Shown here piece after piece: positions 1 to 8,892 of a stretch of 64,000 bases of DNA. Within the stretch, counting starts at the first letter, position 1, and the number at the start of each line of letters is the position of its first letter. Both the position numbers and the translations under genes were made by a program. The DNA comes from JAEUIT01 sp044220875 (GTDB taxonomy: Bacteria; Planctomycetota; Phycisphaerae; Phycisphaerales; SM1A02). Location of the stretch: assembly GCA_044220875.1 (NCBI GenBank), contig JBGAQH010000002.1, positions 1-64,000 on the forward strand. Reading direction: 5' to 3'. The notes beneath the pieces are model-generated. The model was not told the origin of the DNA, searched no databases, and was given only the letters and a program-made list of their open reading frames with translations.

Positions 1-765
1 ACTGCAAATCCGCAGCCCACGCCGACGTCCCCTCAGGCGCCAGCCCCGACGCCCGCAGGCGGCGCCGGCGTCACCAACAATCCGCCCAGCGCACCGCAGG
101 TCGATCCCGAGGCGGAGCGCAAGGCCGCCGAGGCGAAGGAGAAGGCCGAGGCGGCGCGCAAGGCCCAGGAGGCCGCGGCCGAGGAGCGGCGCCATCAGCA
201 GATGGAGCGACAGCTTCGCCAGGTCACCTACAACGATCTCGAATCGAAGTGGAATCGGGTGCGGAACGAACCTGCGGAGAGCGCCGAGCTCGATGCCCTT
301 CGCGAGCGCTACGTGGCGCTTGCCGACGATTCGGTGACCCCCGCGTCGACCCGACAGCTCGCGACCTTCCGCGCCGACCAGATCGCCGTGCGCATCGACG
401 TCCAGAACTCGCTGCTTGAGATCGCCGAGCGGAAGAACGCCCGCGAGCAAGCGGTGAAGGGCGTCGTGGACATCGCGATCGCGATGAAGCAGCGCCTGCC
501 CTACGACGCCGTCGGTCGCCTCAATGCGTCAACGGTCTATGACGGCGATCGCCTGCCGCTGCTCTACAAGCTCGTCGACTCGACGACCGGCCACACCATC
601 GCGTACGTGATTCCCGGCCCGAACACCAAGCCCAGCGAATCGCTCGGCCTGAACGTCGGCATCAAGGGCGTCCGCCGCTACGACGAGACGCTCCGCGTCA
701 ACGTCATCCAGCCCGAGTCGATCGATGTCCTGGAGAAGACGGCCACGGCAACGACCGGGAAGTGA
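1..765 (+). CDS. Hypothetical protein, N-terminus outside window
   Basis: The reading frame is open from the first base and stops with TGA at 763-765, so about 254 residues are visible and the start lies upstream. The visible part begins with a Pro/Ala/Thr-rich linker, followed by a highly charged Ala/Glu/Lys/Arg helix (visible residues about 38-70) that should form a coiled coil. A C-terminal region richer in beta-type residues (GRLNASTVYDGDRLPLLYKL, then TIAYVIPG) resembles a small SH3-like barrel, but that is inference. An internal ATG at 202 would cut the coiled coil and is not the likely start. The layout (linker, coiled coil, small beta domain) fits an envelope protein, but no family is recognised and no function is assigned. 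Confidence 0.7.
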   Translation, partial: TANPQPTPTSPQAPAPTPAGGAGVTNNPPSAPQVDPEAERKAAEAKEKAEAARKAQEAAAEERRHQQMERQLRQVTYNDLESKWNRVRNEPAESAELDALRERYVALADDSVTPASTRQLATFRADQIAVRIDVQNSLLEIAERKNAREQAVKGVVDIAIAMKQRLPYDAVGRLNASTVYDGDRLPLLYKLVDSTTGHTIAYVIPGPNTKPSESLGLNVGIKGVRRYDETLRVNVIQPESIDVLEKTATATTGK

Positions 766-848
766 CGCGCCCGCCGACTCGCCGAGACGCATCGGCGATG
801 GCGATCCGTGCATCACCGGTCGGCCTGCTACCATGCCGCCCGTTCCTC

Positions 849-921
849 GGGGCCTTAGCTCAATTGGGAGAGCGATGCCTTTGCAAGGCATAGGTTGCCG
901 GTTCGATCCCGGTAGGCTCCA
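849..921 (+). tRNA. tRNA-Ala (anticodon UGC)
   Basis: A complete cloverleaf can be drawn. The acceptor stem is 849-855 with 914-920 (one G-U pair), the D arm GCTC/GAGC is 858-861 and 870-873, and the anticodon stem ATGCC/GGCAT encloses loop TTTGCAA at 880-886. The anticodon is TGC at 882-884. The T arm is 897-901 with 909-913 around TTCGATC. The discriminator is A921. No CCA is encoded, so the 3' end must be added by a CCA-adding enzyme. A weak -10-like TACCAT lies at 829-834, about 15 bases upstream. It is convergent with rsmE. Confidence 0.95.
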
Positions 922-949
922 TTTTCGGCGGCGACCGGCAATCCGCGCG

Positions 950-1666
950 TTACCGCTCGCGCATCAGGGCAACCGCGACCACCGCCGCGGTCTCGATGCG
1001 CAGGATCGTCGATCCGAGCGACAGGACGCTCGCGCCGGCTGAGCGCAGCGCCTCGATCTCGCGCGAGGAAAACCCACCTTCGGGTCCGATGCAGACGACC
1101 GTCGCTTTGCCCTCACCGCCAAGGGGAGCGGTCGCAGCCGGCGCCCCGCCGGGATGGAAGATCGCAAGCGAGCGACGAGCGGCGCGGCTGCTCGCGATGA
1201 CCTCGTCGACGCTCTGCTCATGATGGAGCGTCGGCAGCCAGGGACAACGTGCCTGCTTGCACGCCTCGATCTGTACGCGACGCATGCGGTCGGCGCGGGC
1301 GTCGGTCTCGCCGACGACGCTTCGCTCGCAGGCCAGTGGCGTCACGCTGGCGACGCCGAGCTGGGCGGTCATGTCGATGAGCGTCGACAGCCGATCGCCC
1401 TTAGGCAGCGCAGTCGCCAGATGCACCTCGCGTCCGACGCGATCGACGCGCTCGACCTGATGGACCTGCACCGGCAGCGAACCGTCGCGCAATCGCTCGC
1501 TTCCCAACGACGCCCGCGCGATGCGCCCAGCACCGTCGAAGAGGACGACCGCGTCGCCGGGCCCGAGTCGCTTCGAGCCCATCGCATGCTTCGCCTCATC
1601 GCGGGAGAGCATCCACCGTTCGCCCGGCGCGGGCAGCGCATCGACAAAGAACCAGGGCTCGCTCAT
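950..1666 (-). CDS. rsmE: 16S rRNA (uracil(1498)-N(3))-methyltransferase RsmE
   Basis: RsmE is a SPOUT-class methyltransferase that uses S-adenosylmethionine to methylate N3 of U1498 in 16S rRNA in the small subunit. The 238-residue length matches the family. The C-terminal half has the diagnostic knot motifs: CIGPEGGFSSREIEAL near residue 190 and LGSTILRIETA near residue 220. The N-terminal half is the short PUA-like RNA-binding region. The start ATG (1664-1666) overlaps the stop TGA of the upstream rsmJ-like gene as ATGA, so the two are probably translationally coupled. It converges on tRNA-Ala. Confidence is high because both motifs are intact. Confidence 0.93.
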   Translation of the reverse strand: MSEPWFFVDALPAPGERWMLSRDEAKHAMGSKRLGPGDAVVLFDGAGRIARASLGSERLRDGSLPVQVHQVERVDRVGREVHLATALPKGDRLSTLIDMTAQLGVASVTPLACERSVVGETDARADRMRRVQIEACKQARCPWLPTLHHEQSVDEVIASSRAARRSLAIFHPGGAPAATAPLGGEGKATVVCIGPEGGFSSREIEALRSAGASVLSLGSTILRIETAAVVAVALMRER

Positions 1667-2334
1667 CGGAAGCGATCTCCTTCCGGCGCGGCGTCCGCAC
1701 CGCGCACGAACACGTCGTAGCGGACGAGTTTCGATGCGATCGAATGGCTCGGCGTCCGCATCGGCGCGGCGTGCATCGGACGCTTCACCACCACTCGCTC
1801 CGCCACCGCGACCGCCGCATCAAAGAGCTCGCGGCTATCCGCATCGTCGCCGACGAACGCCCGCACGATCTGCATGTCCTTGGGTGGCAGCGCCGAGGGT
1901 CGCTTCTTTGGCGGGTACATCGGATCGAGATAGACGACCGCGGGGCGCAGTTCCGCGAGTATGGCTCTGGCATCGCCGCGTCGCACCATCATGTGGAGCG
2001 AGGGACGATCGGCGACCGCTCGGCGAACGCCATCCTCCAGAAGCGCCGCAACCTCCGCGGCCCGCTCCACCGCCGTCACCCGGAATCCCGCGAGGGCCAG
2101 GCAGAATGCGTCGTACCCGAGCCCGGCCGTCGCATCGACAAGCGACGCGCCGGCGCGAAGGTGGTCGCGGCCGCACGCGCGCACCAGCGGCATGCCGCGA
2201 ACCGAGTCGGGACCGTCGGGAAATCGCATCGCCGAGAAGTCGACGGTGATGCCCGCACCGGGGCGCTCCTCCGGCCAGCGGGCTTCGAGTCGCCCTTCGA
2301 CGTGCTCGAGAATCGGGCGGCGTCCATGCTCCAC
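1663..2334 (-). CDS. rsmJ: RsmJ-like class I SAM-dependent methyltransferase
   Basis: This resembles RsmJ, which makes N2-methylguanosine 1516 in 16S rRNA. The SAM-binding motif I reads VDATAGLGYDAFCLA, followed by an acidic ribose-binding position in VTAVER. The catalytic region reads VVYLDPMYPPKKR and VVVKRP near the end, both typical of RsmJ. It ends inside the rsmE start (ATGA), giving a two-gene 16S rRNA methylation operon. The start is uncertain. I use GTG at 2334, which has TACCTT seven bases upstream; an in-frame ATG at 2403 would give 246 aa but overlaps the start codon of the divergent cystathionine beta-synthase gene. Family proteins are about 250 aa, so the longer form cannot be excluded. 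Confidence 0.82.
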   Translation of the reverse strand: MEHGRRPILEHVEGRLEARWPEERPGAGITVDFSAMRFPDGPDSVRGMPLVRACGRDHLRAGASLVDATAGLGYDAFCLALAGFRVTAVERAAEVAALLEDGVRRAVADRPSLHMMVRRGDARAILAELRPAVVYLDPMYPPKKRPSALPPKDMQIVRAFVGDDADSRELFDAAVAVAERVVVKRPMHAAPMRTPSHSIASKLVRYDVFVRGADAAPEGDRFR

Positions 2335-2401
2335 GGCGGCGAAGGTACCCGCGTTTGGCCTCGGCTGCCCGATACACTGCCCTGCCCCACCAGGAACCGC
2401 C

Positions 2402-3796
2402 ATGTCGACCGCTTCCGCCACCACGCGTGCCCCGATCTTCCGCAACGTCCTCGAGATGATCGGCAACACGCCGATGCTCGAGATCACCCGGATCGACACC
2501 GGCCCCTGCCGGCTCTTCGTGAAGCTCGAATCGCAGAACCCGGGCAACTCGATCAAGGACCGCATCGCGGTCTCGATGATCGAGGCGGCCGAGCGCGAGG
2601 GCAAGCTCCGCCGCGGCTCGCGCATCGTCGAGGCCACCGCCGGCAACACCGGCATCGCCCTCGCCCTGGTCGCCGCCCAGAAGGGCTACCAGCTCACCGT
2701 CGTCGTCCCCGACAAGATGAGCGACGAGAAGATCAGCCACCTGCGGGCGATGGGCGCCGAAGTCGTCCTCACCCGCTCGGACGTCGGCAAGGGCCATCCC
2801 GAGTACTACCAGGAGATGGCCGAGCGGATCGCGAAGGAGTGCAACGGCTTCTACGTGAACCAGTTCGGCAACGCCGCGAACGCCAAGGCCCACTACGAGA
2901 CGACCGGCCCGGAGATCTGGGATCAGATGGAAGGCAGCATCGACGCCCTCGTCGCCGGCGTCGGCTCGGGGGGCACGGTCACCGGCTGCGGCACCTACCT
3001 GCGCGAGCGGAACCCGAAGCTTGAGGTGGTGCTCGCCGATCCCGCCGGCTCGATCCTCACTCCGCTCGTGAACGAGGGGAAGACGATCGAAGCGGGCTCC
3101 TGGCTCGTCGAAGGAATCGGCGAGGACTTCGTGCCGCCGATCCTGAACGTCAAGCTCCTCACCAAGGGCTACACGATTCCGGACGGCGAGGCGTTCCACG
3201 CCGCCCGCGAACTCCTGAAGAAGGAAGGGATCCTCGCCGGCTCCTCGGTCGGCACGCTCTTCGCCGCCGCCCTGCGCTATTGCCGCGAGCAGAAGACGCC
3301 GAAGCGCGTCGTCACCTTCATCTGCGACAACGGGGCCAAGTACCTCTCGAAGATGTACAACGACTTCTGGATGGTCGACAACGGCTTCATCGACCGGCCG
3401 AAGTACAACGACCTCCGCGACCTGATCGCCCGCCGCCACCTCGAGCGCGAGGACTACGTCATCCTCCCCAACACGCCGATGGCCCAGGTCATCCGCCGCA
3501 TGCGGATGTTCGGCATCAGCCAGATGGCGGTCGTCAACGAGCAGGACAAGGTCGTCGGCATCCTCGACGAAAGCGACGTCCTGATGGCCCTCGCGACCTC
3601 GGCCGACAACGCCAAGCGCCCGGTCGGCGACTTCATGACGAGCAAGCTCGAGACCGTCCGCCCGAACGCGACGATCAACGACCTCCTGCCGATCTTCCGC
3701 GCCGACCGCGTCGCGATCGTCGCCGACGAAACGGCGTTCTATGGGTTGATCACGAAGATCGACCTGATCAACTACCTGCGCAAGCAGCTTCCGTGA
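2402..3796 (+). CDS. cbs: Cystathionine beta-synthase with C-terminal CBS domain pair
   Basis: This 464-residue PLP enzyme of fold type II condenses homocysteine with serine (or an activated serine) to cystathionine. The PLP lysine is K52 in NPGNSIKDR, the phosphate-binding loop is GVGSGGTVTG, and the substrate loop is EATAGNTGIAL. After about residue 340 come two CBS modules (for example VVGILDESDVLMAL and YGLITKIDLINYL), the usual regulatory Bateman pair. The ATG at 2402 is preceded by AGGA at a suitable distance, and TACACT at 2373-2378 is a candidate -10. The next gene on the strand is a cystathionine gamma-lyase/synthase, so the pair likely performs transsulfuration from homocysteine to cysteine. 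Without the tail, O-acetylserine sulfhydrylase would be an alternative. Confidence 0.9.
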   Translation: MSTASATTRAPIFRNVLEMIGNTPMLEITRIDTGPCRLFVKLESQNPGNSIKDRIAVSMIEAAEREGKLRRGSRIVEATAGNTGIALALVAAQKGYQLTVVVPDKMSDEKISHLRAMGAEVVLTRSDVGKGHPEYYQEMAERIAKECNGFYVNQFGNAANAKAHYETTGPEIWDQMEGSIDALVAGVGSGGTVTGCGTYLRERNPKLEVVLADPAGSILTPLVNEGKTIEAGSWLVEGIGEDFVPPILNVKLLTKGYTIPDGEAFHAARELLKKEGILAGSSVGTLFAAALRYCREQKTPKRVVTFICDNGAKYLSKMYNDFWMVDNGFIDRPKYNDLRDLIARRHLEREDYVILPNTPMAQVIRRMRMFGISQMAVVNEQDKVVGILDESDVLMALATSADNAKRPVGDFMTSKLETVRPNATINDLLPIFRADRVAIVADETAFYGLITKIDLINYLRKQLP

Positions 3797-3813
3797 GTTT
3801 CGAGAGCGATACG

Positions 3814-3995
3814 TTCACCACAGAGGACACAGAGGGCACAGAGCGGGCACAGAGGCGATGCGAATGAGGATGTCGACCGCAGCGGCCTACACCAATCGTT
3901 CTGGTCCTTCCCCTCACCACGAATCTTCGCTGCCCGCTGCCCCCCTCGTGGCTTCTCTGTGCCCCCTCTGTGTCCTCTGTGTCCTCTGTGGTGAA
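3814..3995. repeat. Dispersed palindromic repeat, CACAGAGG type (copy 1)
   Basis: The left arm (from 3814, TTCACCACAGAGGACACAGA onward to about 3855) and right arm (about 3952-3995, ending CCTCTGTGGTGAA) are imperfect reverse complements made of short CACAGAGG-like units. About 95 bases of ordinary-looking sequence separate them. The RNA would form one long hairpin. It fills the gap between the two transsulfuration genes. Other copies occur near 25.6, 31.4, 45.6, 48.0 and 51.5 kb. Confidence 0.85.
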
Positions 3996-4020
3996 TGAAC
4001 CACCCCGTGTAACCGCCCCC

Positions 4021-5226
4021 ATGTCCCACGATCACCTCCACCTCTCCTCGCGTTGCATTCACGGCGGCCAGCATCCGGACCCGACCACGGGGGCGGTGAT
4101 GGTGCCGATCTACACCTCGTCGACCTTTGCCCAGGAATCGCCTGGGGTTCACAAGGGCTTCGAGTACTCGCGCAGCCACAACGTCACGCGCTTCGCGTTC
4201 GAGCGGTGCATCGCGAACCTCGAGTCGAGCGGCCTGAGCGAGGCGGACGAGCGCACCTGCGGCGGTTTCGCCTTTGCCTCGGGCCTCGCGGCGACCGGCA
4301 CCTGCCTTGAACTCCTTGACGCGGGCGACACGATCGTCGCCATGGACGACATGTACGGCGGAACCTATCGCCTCTTCTCGCGGGTCCGCGAGCGGTCGAT
4401 GAACCTCAAGCCGACCTACGTCGACATGACCGACCCGAAGAAGCTCGAGGAGGCCGTCGCCACAAGCAAGGCCAAGATGATCTGGACCGAGACGCCGACC
4501 AATCCGACGCTCAAGCTCGCCGACATCGCCGAGGTCGCCCGCATCGGGAAGAAGTACGGAGCCATCACCGTCTGCGACAACACCTTCGCGAGCCCGATGC
4601 TCCAGCGGCCGCTCGAACTGGGCATCGACATCGTCATGCACTCGGCGACGAAGTACATCGGCGGCCACAGCGACACCGTCGGCGGCGTCCTCGTCACCCG
4701 CCGCAAGGACCTCGCCGAGAAGCTCCGCTACATGCAGAACGCGATCGGCTCGGTCATGGGCCCCTTCGACGCCTATCTCGCCCTCCGCGGCCTGAAGACC
4801 CTCGCGGTCCGCATGCGGCAGCACTGCTCGAGCGCAATGGCGATCGCCGAGTGGCTCGAGAAGCACCCGAAGGTCGAGAAGGTCGTCTACCCCGGCCTTC
4901 GCAGCCACCCGCAGCACTCGCTCGCCGGACTCCAGATGCGCCTCGACGGACGCCCCGCGTTCGGCGGCATGATCACGATGTTCCTCAAGGGCGGCCTCGC
5001 CGAGAGCCAGCGCTTCCTCGAGAACGTTCGCATCTTCGCCCTCGCCGAAAGCCTCGGCGGCGTCGAGAGCCTGATCGAGCATCCCGCGATCATGACCCAC
5101 GCGAGCGTCCCGCCGGAGAACCGGGCGAAGCTCGGCATCAGCGACTCGCTGGTGCGGCTCTCCTGCGGCATCGAGGATCCCCAGGACCTCATCGCCGATC
5201 TCGAGCGGGCCCTCGCGAAGGCCTGA
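4021..5226 (+). CDS. Cystathionine gamma-lyase / gamma-synthase family PLP enzyme
   Basis: This 401-residue Cys/Met-metabolism PLP enzyme cleaves cystathionine to cysteine (lyase) or makes it from an activated homoserine (synthase). The PLP Schiff-base lysine is K211 in HSATKYIGGHSD. The family signature SSTFAQESPG lies near residue 33, the phosphate-binding YSRSHNVTR near 49-57, and the aspartate contacting the pyridine ring in VCDNTFASPM. I start at ATG 4021 (MSHDHLHLSSRCIHGG), because an upstream in-frame ATG would lie inside the palindromic repeat. It sits 224 bases after cystathionine beta-synthase, which favours the lyase direction. Lyase and synthase cannot be separated safely by eye. 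Confidence 0.9.
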   Translation: MSHDHLHLSSRCIHGGQHPDPTTGAVMVPIYTSSTFAQESPGVHKGFEYSRSHNVTRFAFERCIANLESSGLSEADERTCGGFAFASGLAATGTCLELLDAGDTIVAMDDMYGGTYRLFSRVRERSMNLKPTYVDMTDPKKLEEAVATSKAKMIWTETPTNPTLKLADIAEVARIGKKYGAITVCDNTFASPMLQRPLELGIDIVMHSATKYIGGHSDTVGGVLVTRRKDLAEKLRYMQNAIGSVMGPFDAYLALRGLKTLAVRMRQHCSSAMAIAEWLEKHPKVEKVVYPGLRSHPQHSLAGLQMRLDGRPAFGGMITMFLKGGLAESQRFLENVRIFALAESLGGVESLIEHPAIMTHASVPPENRAKLGISDSLVRLSCGIEDPQDLIADLERALAKA

Positions 5227-5265
5227 CGGCGCCTTGCGGCACCTTGGATCGCGTTGCGCAATCCG

Positions 5266-6096
5266 TTAGGAGATGCGCCTCTCGCGCTTCTGCGTCGGCT
5301 CGTCCGCAAGCGGAATCGGGGCGTCGGCCGAACGCGATGTTTGGGCCCGCTGCGGACGCGGCGTCGCGCCCGTCGGCGCCGCAGCGCCGGCGGAGGGTCG
5401 TGACGCTCGGGTGATGGCCGGCGCGGCGACCGCGGCCTTCTTTCGCGGCGCCCGAAGGTCGAGGATCGATCGCTCGTCCTCGTCCATCTCGACGAGTCCC
5501 AGCTTGATCAGGGCGACGCCGACCGCGACGCCGACGGCGAGCCCGGCGATGTGGGCGGTGTGGCCGATGCTGCTTCCCCCCTGGACCGCCCCCCAGATGT
5601 CGAACGCGAGCCAGAGGAGAATCGCCCAGTAGGCGGGCATGTCGAACATGCCGGTCCGCATCCAGAAGAACCAGAAGAAGTTCACGCTGTTGAGCGCGTA
5701 CCAGACGAGGAAGATCCCGACGATGCCGTTGATCGCGGCGCTCGCGCCGATCCCCGGCGCACCGCTCACCATCGCGTTGACGAGGCTCGCCAGGAGCCCG
5801 ACGCCAAAGTAGACGAAGGGAAACCAGAGGTTGCCGACCTTCGCGCAGATCGCGTTGCCGAAGACCCACAGGAAGAGCAGGTTGCCCAGGAGATGCAACG
5901 CATCGAAGTGGGCAAGCGGATGCAGCAGGTGGCCGATCCAGTACGGCCCGCTCGCGATGCAGTACAGCAGGAAGTCGCGCGGCTCGTCGCCGTCCCAGCA
6001 GTAGAAGAACGCGAAGAACGTGCCGGCCATGATCGCCCAGTTCATCCACGGCCACCGCGACATCGATACGTCAACGCCCACCGGCACAAGCAGCAT
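5266..6096 (-). CDS. Rhomboid family intramembrane serine protease
   Basis: This 276-residue polytopic membrane protein cleaves transmembrane substrates within the bilayer. The hallmarks are in order. H63, H68 and N72 sit in LAHFDALHLLGN. The catalytic serine is probably S119 in GIGASAAINGIVG, and the catalytic histidine is probably H182 in GHTAHIAGLAVG. About six hydrophobic segments span residues 20-198. The usual GxSG is GASA here, with alanine after the serine, which is a deviation worth noting. A soluble, basic, Ala/Arg-rich tail of about 75 residues follows the last helix. It is convergent with the gamma-lyase gene, 39 bases away. Confidence 0.85.
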   Translation of the reverse strand: MLLVPVGVDVSMSRWPWMNWAIMAGTFFAFFYCWDGDEPRDFLLYCIASGPYWIGHLLHPLAHFDALHLLGNLLFLWVFGNAICAKVGNLWFPFVYFGVGLLASLVNAMVSGAPGIGASAAINGIVGIFLVWYALNSVNFFWFFWMRTGMFDMPAYWAILLWLAFDIWGAVQGGSSIGHTAHIAGLAVGVAVGVALIKLGLVEMDEDERSILDLRAPRKKAAVAAPAITRASRPSAGAAAPTGATPRPQRAQTSRSADAPIPLADEPTQKRERRIS

Positions 6097-6225
6097 GGCC
6101 CACGATCCCCAATCATGAAGGACGAATCACCCGCCATGAGCGCATGGCGCGATGGTGTCGCCGCACGATATCGCGTGCGCCCCGCGGCGCGAATCAATAA
6201 TCAGCGACTCTCCGCACAAGCACAA

Positions 6226-6255
6226 GGGCCGCGCCGGATCGCTCCGGCGCGGCCC
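6226..6255 (-). terminator. Intrinsic-type terminator hairpin
   Basis: A perfect 13-bp stem (GGGCCGCGCCGGA at 6226-6238 with its complement at 6243-6255) encloses a four-base loop TCGC. Read on the minus strand it is followed by TTGTGCTTGTG, a moderately T-rich tract. It lies 40 bases past the stop of the secreted protein gene at 6295-7857, as expected for its terminator. Confidence 0.75.
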
Positions 6256-6294
6256 CTGCTCTTGGAGGAGACAGAGAGAGATCTCGTCCGTCGA

Positions 6295-7857
6295 TTACGG
6301 GCAGCCGCCCCACGCGCCGAGCAGCGTCGCGAGGTCGGCGCCGTCGGTGGTGCCGTCGCCGTTCAGGTCGGCGCCGCCGCCGCCCCACGAGCCAAGCAGG
6401 ACCGCGAGGTCAGCGCCGTCAACCGTGCCGTTGCCGTCGAAGTCGCCGACGCAGGGAGCCGCCGGTGCGGGAATCGTGAAGCACTGGATGCCGGGCACGT
6501 TGGCGAAGTTGACGAACCGCGGCTCGCCGAGGTTGTTCGTGCCCGCGCCAGCCCCGGCGAGGATCTGGTTCGACACGAAGTCATGGCCGCCGCCGTTGAT
6601 GAACGCGGTCACCTTGATGTCGCCGCCCGTGTAGCCCTTCAGGGTGATGAGCGGGATCATGAGCTCGATGCCGGTCCCGACACCCGCGCCGCTCGCCGGG
6701 CCGTTGCCGCCGCCGACGCCGCCGGTGTTCGAGTTGTTCAGCGCGATGAGCACGCCGTTGGCGCCGTAGAGGACGCCGCCGGCACCGGCGCCGCCGGAGC
6801 CGATGAAGCCGCCCTGTCCACTGCCGCCCGTGGGCAGGCGGGCGGTGTTCGCGTAGGTCGCGAAGGGCGCGCCGCCGCAGGTCGTGGTCACGTAGAAGTC
6901 GGCCGCGAAGCCGTTCTCGAACGTGAGCCCGTTGCCGCTGCCGTCGTCGCCCATGCGATTGAGGCCGTTGAAGTCGACGTCGGCGTTGTCGCCGCGGAGC
7001 CGATTCTGGCCGCCGTCGCGGTAGTCGAAGAAGATCTCGAGCTTGTTGAAGTTGCTCTCGAGATTGCCGGCGAGCAGAAGCCACAGCATGCCGGTGTCGT
7101 GATTGATGAAGCCGTACGCGGCATCGAGCTCGCTGCCGCTGGCGTAGCCAAGCTGTCCGAGATTCGAATCGCCGAACTGGGTCTGCACGTTCTGCACGGC
7201 CAGCGGCTTCCCGTACTCGCCCGAGTTCGCCCCGTCGATGTGCGGCGTGCCGGGCGGCGGCGGAATCTGGGCAACGCCGTCGATGACGGTGTCGCCGTTG
7301 ATGTCGTCGCCGTTGTCGCTGAACCAGCTCGCGCCGGTCAGCTGCACCGGCACCGGCCAGGAGTAGGTCACCCGGTACACGGTCGCCGTCGTCCCCACCG
7401 GCGGCTGAATCAGAACGTTCGACTGGAAGCCGGCCCAGACGTGGTCGGAGCTGATGACGCCCTGTTCGGCGTAGAGCTTCTTCGTCACCGTGGGCGACGG
7501 GACGAGCTGGAGCAGCCCTCCGGCGATCTGGATCGGATTGCCGTACTGATCGGTGATCTCGACGGTCGGCGGGCCTGCCGATGCGGGCGAGTACTGGACG
7601 CCGCCCTGCACCAGATGCTGAGACGGAGTCTGCGAGCCGCTCGGCGAGCCGACGTCACAGCAACAGGTGTTGGTGCAGGTCCACGCGGTGTTGCTCGCGT
7701 TGCAGGACGTTTCCGAGGTGTAGCTCGATTGGATGGGAACGGTCTCACCCAGGGCGAACGAGGCGACGAAGGCGACGCCGCCCGCGCCGACGACGCTCAG
7801 CCAAGAGCGGGTGCGGACTGGACTTCGGTTCTGATTCGGGGTCGATGCTGCCACCAT
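6295..7857 (-). CDS. Secreted protein with C-terminal dockerin-like pair
   Basis: This is a 520-residue exported protein. ATG at 7857 is preceded by a strong GGAGGA ribosome-binding site; longer in-frame starts are less likely. A hydrophobic segment, WLSVVGAGGVAFVASFALGE, near residues 19-38 is the signal peptide. A short cysteine cluster (CTNTCCCDVG) follows. The middle is beta-rich, Gly/Asn/Thr-rich and not recognised. The last 55 residues are two dockerin-like, EF-hand-type calcium repeats (GDFDGNGTVDGADLAVLLG and DLNGDGTTDGADLATLLG), each followed by W-G. The tail probably serves attachment or sorting; its partner is unknown. A hairpin terminator lies just downstream. Confidence 0.85.
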   Translation of the reverse strand: MVAASTPNQNRSPVRTRSWLSVVGAGGVAFVASFALGETVPIQSSYTSETSCNASNTAWTCTNTCCCDVGSPSGSQTPSQHLVQGGVQYSPASAGPPTVEITDQYGNPIQIAGGLLQLVPSPTVTKKLYAEQGVISSDHVWAGFQSNVLIQPPVGTTATVYRVTYSWPVPVQLTGASWFSDNGDDINGDTVIDGVAQIPPPPGTPHIDGANSGEYGKPLAVQNVQTQFGDSNLGQLGYASGSELDAAYGFINHDTGMLWLLLAGNLESNFNKLEIFFDYRDGGQNRLRGDNADVDFNGLNRMGDDGSGNGLTFENGFAADFYVTTTCGGAPFATYANTARLPTGGSGQGGFIGSGGAGAGGVLYGANGVLIALNNSNTGGVGGGNGPASGAGVGTGIELMIPLITLKGYTGGDIKVTAFINGGGHDFVSNQILAGAGAGTNNLGEPRFVNFANVPGIQCFTIPAPAAPCVGDFDGNGTVDGADLAVLLGSWGGGGADLNGDGTTDGADLATLLGAWGGCP

Positions 7858-8061
7858 GGTTCCTCCAATGCACTGCGTCACGACATCGAGAGCGTGGTGA
7901 CACGGCACTTCGACGGGAACGGTGGCGCGACGATTGCGCACCGCTCCGGACAGTTGCATTGCGTATCAGAACAGTCGGCCTTGCGCCCCGAGCGCATCAA
8001 TTGGCGAGATTTCGCAGATCGCGGCAAACGCCCACCACCCCGCCCCGTCGCCGATCGGTGG

Positions 8062-8892
8062 TTACGGCGTTCCGGCGCCTCGCTCCGCCACCCGCTCCCA
8101 TTGCCCCGTGCGCCACAGCGGCCGGCCCGGATCGACGCCGAACGCCACGTCAAGCTTCGCTGTGTCGACTTCGAGAAGCGGGGCGCCGCCCGTTTCGACC
8201 AGGGCCGAACTCCACGAGGTCGACGGCCGCTCCGTGGCGAGCACCGCCGCGCCGAGCAGGGCCTTTTCGATCTCCAGCATGGTGAGCCGCTGTGAATCGG
8301 GATAGGAGGGCCGCAGGCCGCCCTTGTAGATCTTGCAGTCCTCGCGGAACCGCTCCGACCCGCCCGGCAGTCGCGGACCGTATTCCTCGAGAAGTCCCGC
8401 GACCTCTGCGGTCTTGAGCAGGCTCAGCGCCCGAGGCCCCTGTCCCCGCCGAAGCTGCGAGAAGGCCTCGGAGAGCGCCACGGCGTGCTGCGGCGCGGGC
8501 CGAACCCGGCCGACCTCGTTGGTTCCGCCGGCGTCGTCCGATGCATTGAGGAGCGACGCCAGGGCATGCAGCGTTCGACGCTGGCGCGGGTCCTGGGTGA
8601 GCGATGCCTGAGCGAGGGCGGAGGAACGGCCGAGCTCGGTCGGCGCGAGCGCGCCGGCCAGGCCGAAGAGATGGCGGGCAAGCTCACGCTCCTCGGCGGT
8701 CGTGGCCGCATCGGCCACCTCCTCGCCGAGCGTGAGATAGTCGATCGGCCGAGCCGGCGTGAGCGCGGTGAGCCGCGTTGACCAGTCGGGCGCCGCGCCG
8801 GGCGCTGGAGCCGGCATCGGAGCAAGCGCCAGCGACGCTGCGAACGCGAGCGACAGTGCGGTGATCAGGAGGATGGCCGGGCTCGATCTCAT
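8062..8892 (-). CDS. Secreted protein of unknown function, last gene of five-gene operon
   Basis: This 276-residue protein has an N-terminal signal-like segment (PAILLITALSLAFAASLALA, residues 5-24) followed by a Pro/Ala linker. The rest is helix-rich and alanine-rich with no recognised domain; a YKGGLRPSY stretch near residue 190 is distinctive. It probably acts in the periplasm or envelope. The start ATG (8890-8892) overlaps the stop of the 1053-aa gene as ATGA, so it is translated with the four genes upstream. No functional claim is made beyond export and operon membership. Confidence 0.75.
   Translation of the reverse strand: MRSSPAILLITALSLAFAASLALAPMPAPAPGAAPDWSTRLTALTPARPIDYLTLGEEVADAATTAEERELARHLFGLAGALAPTELGRSSALAQASLTQDPRQRRTLHALASLLNASDDAGGTNEVGRVRPAPQHAVALSEAFSQLRRGQGPRALSLLKTAEVAGLLEEYGPRLPGGSERFREDCKIYKGGLRPSYPDSQRLTMLEIEKALLGAAVLATERPSTSWSSALVETGGAPLLEVDTAKLDVAFGVDPGRPLWRTGQWERVAERGAGTP

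Noticed and set aside
1835..3439. A 534-codon minus-strand frame opposite cystathionine beta-synthase
   Set aside because: Spans two real genes in the wrong frame; repetitive Val/Leu/Ala/Asp composition typical of antisense frames.
3814..3995. Possible CRISPR-like array of short repeats
   Set aside because: Units are irregular, arranged as an inverted repeat rather than direct repeats with unique spacers, and no cas genes are present anywhere in the window.
5551..8295. A 914-codon open frame on the plus strand opposite the rhomboid and dockerin-tailed genes
   Set aside because: Antisense shadow caused by high GC; its sequence is Arg/Ala/Val-rich with no domains, while the minus strand encodes recognisable proteins with ribosome-binding sites.
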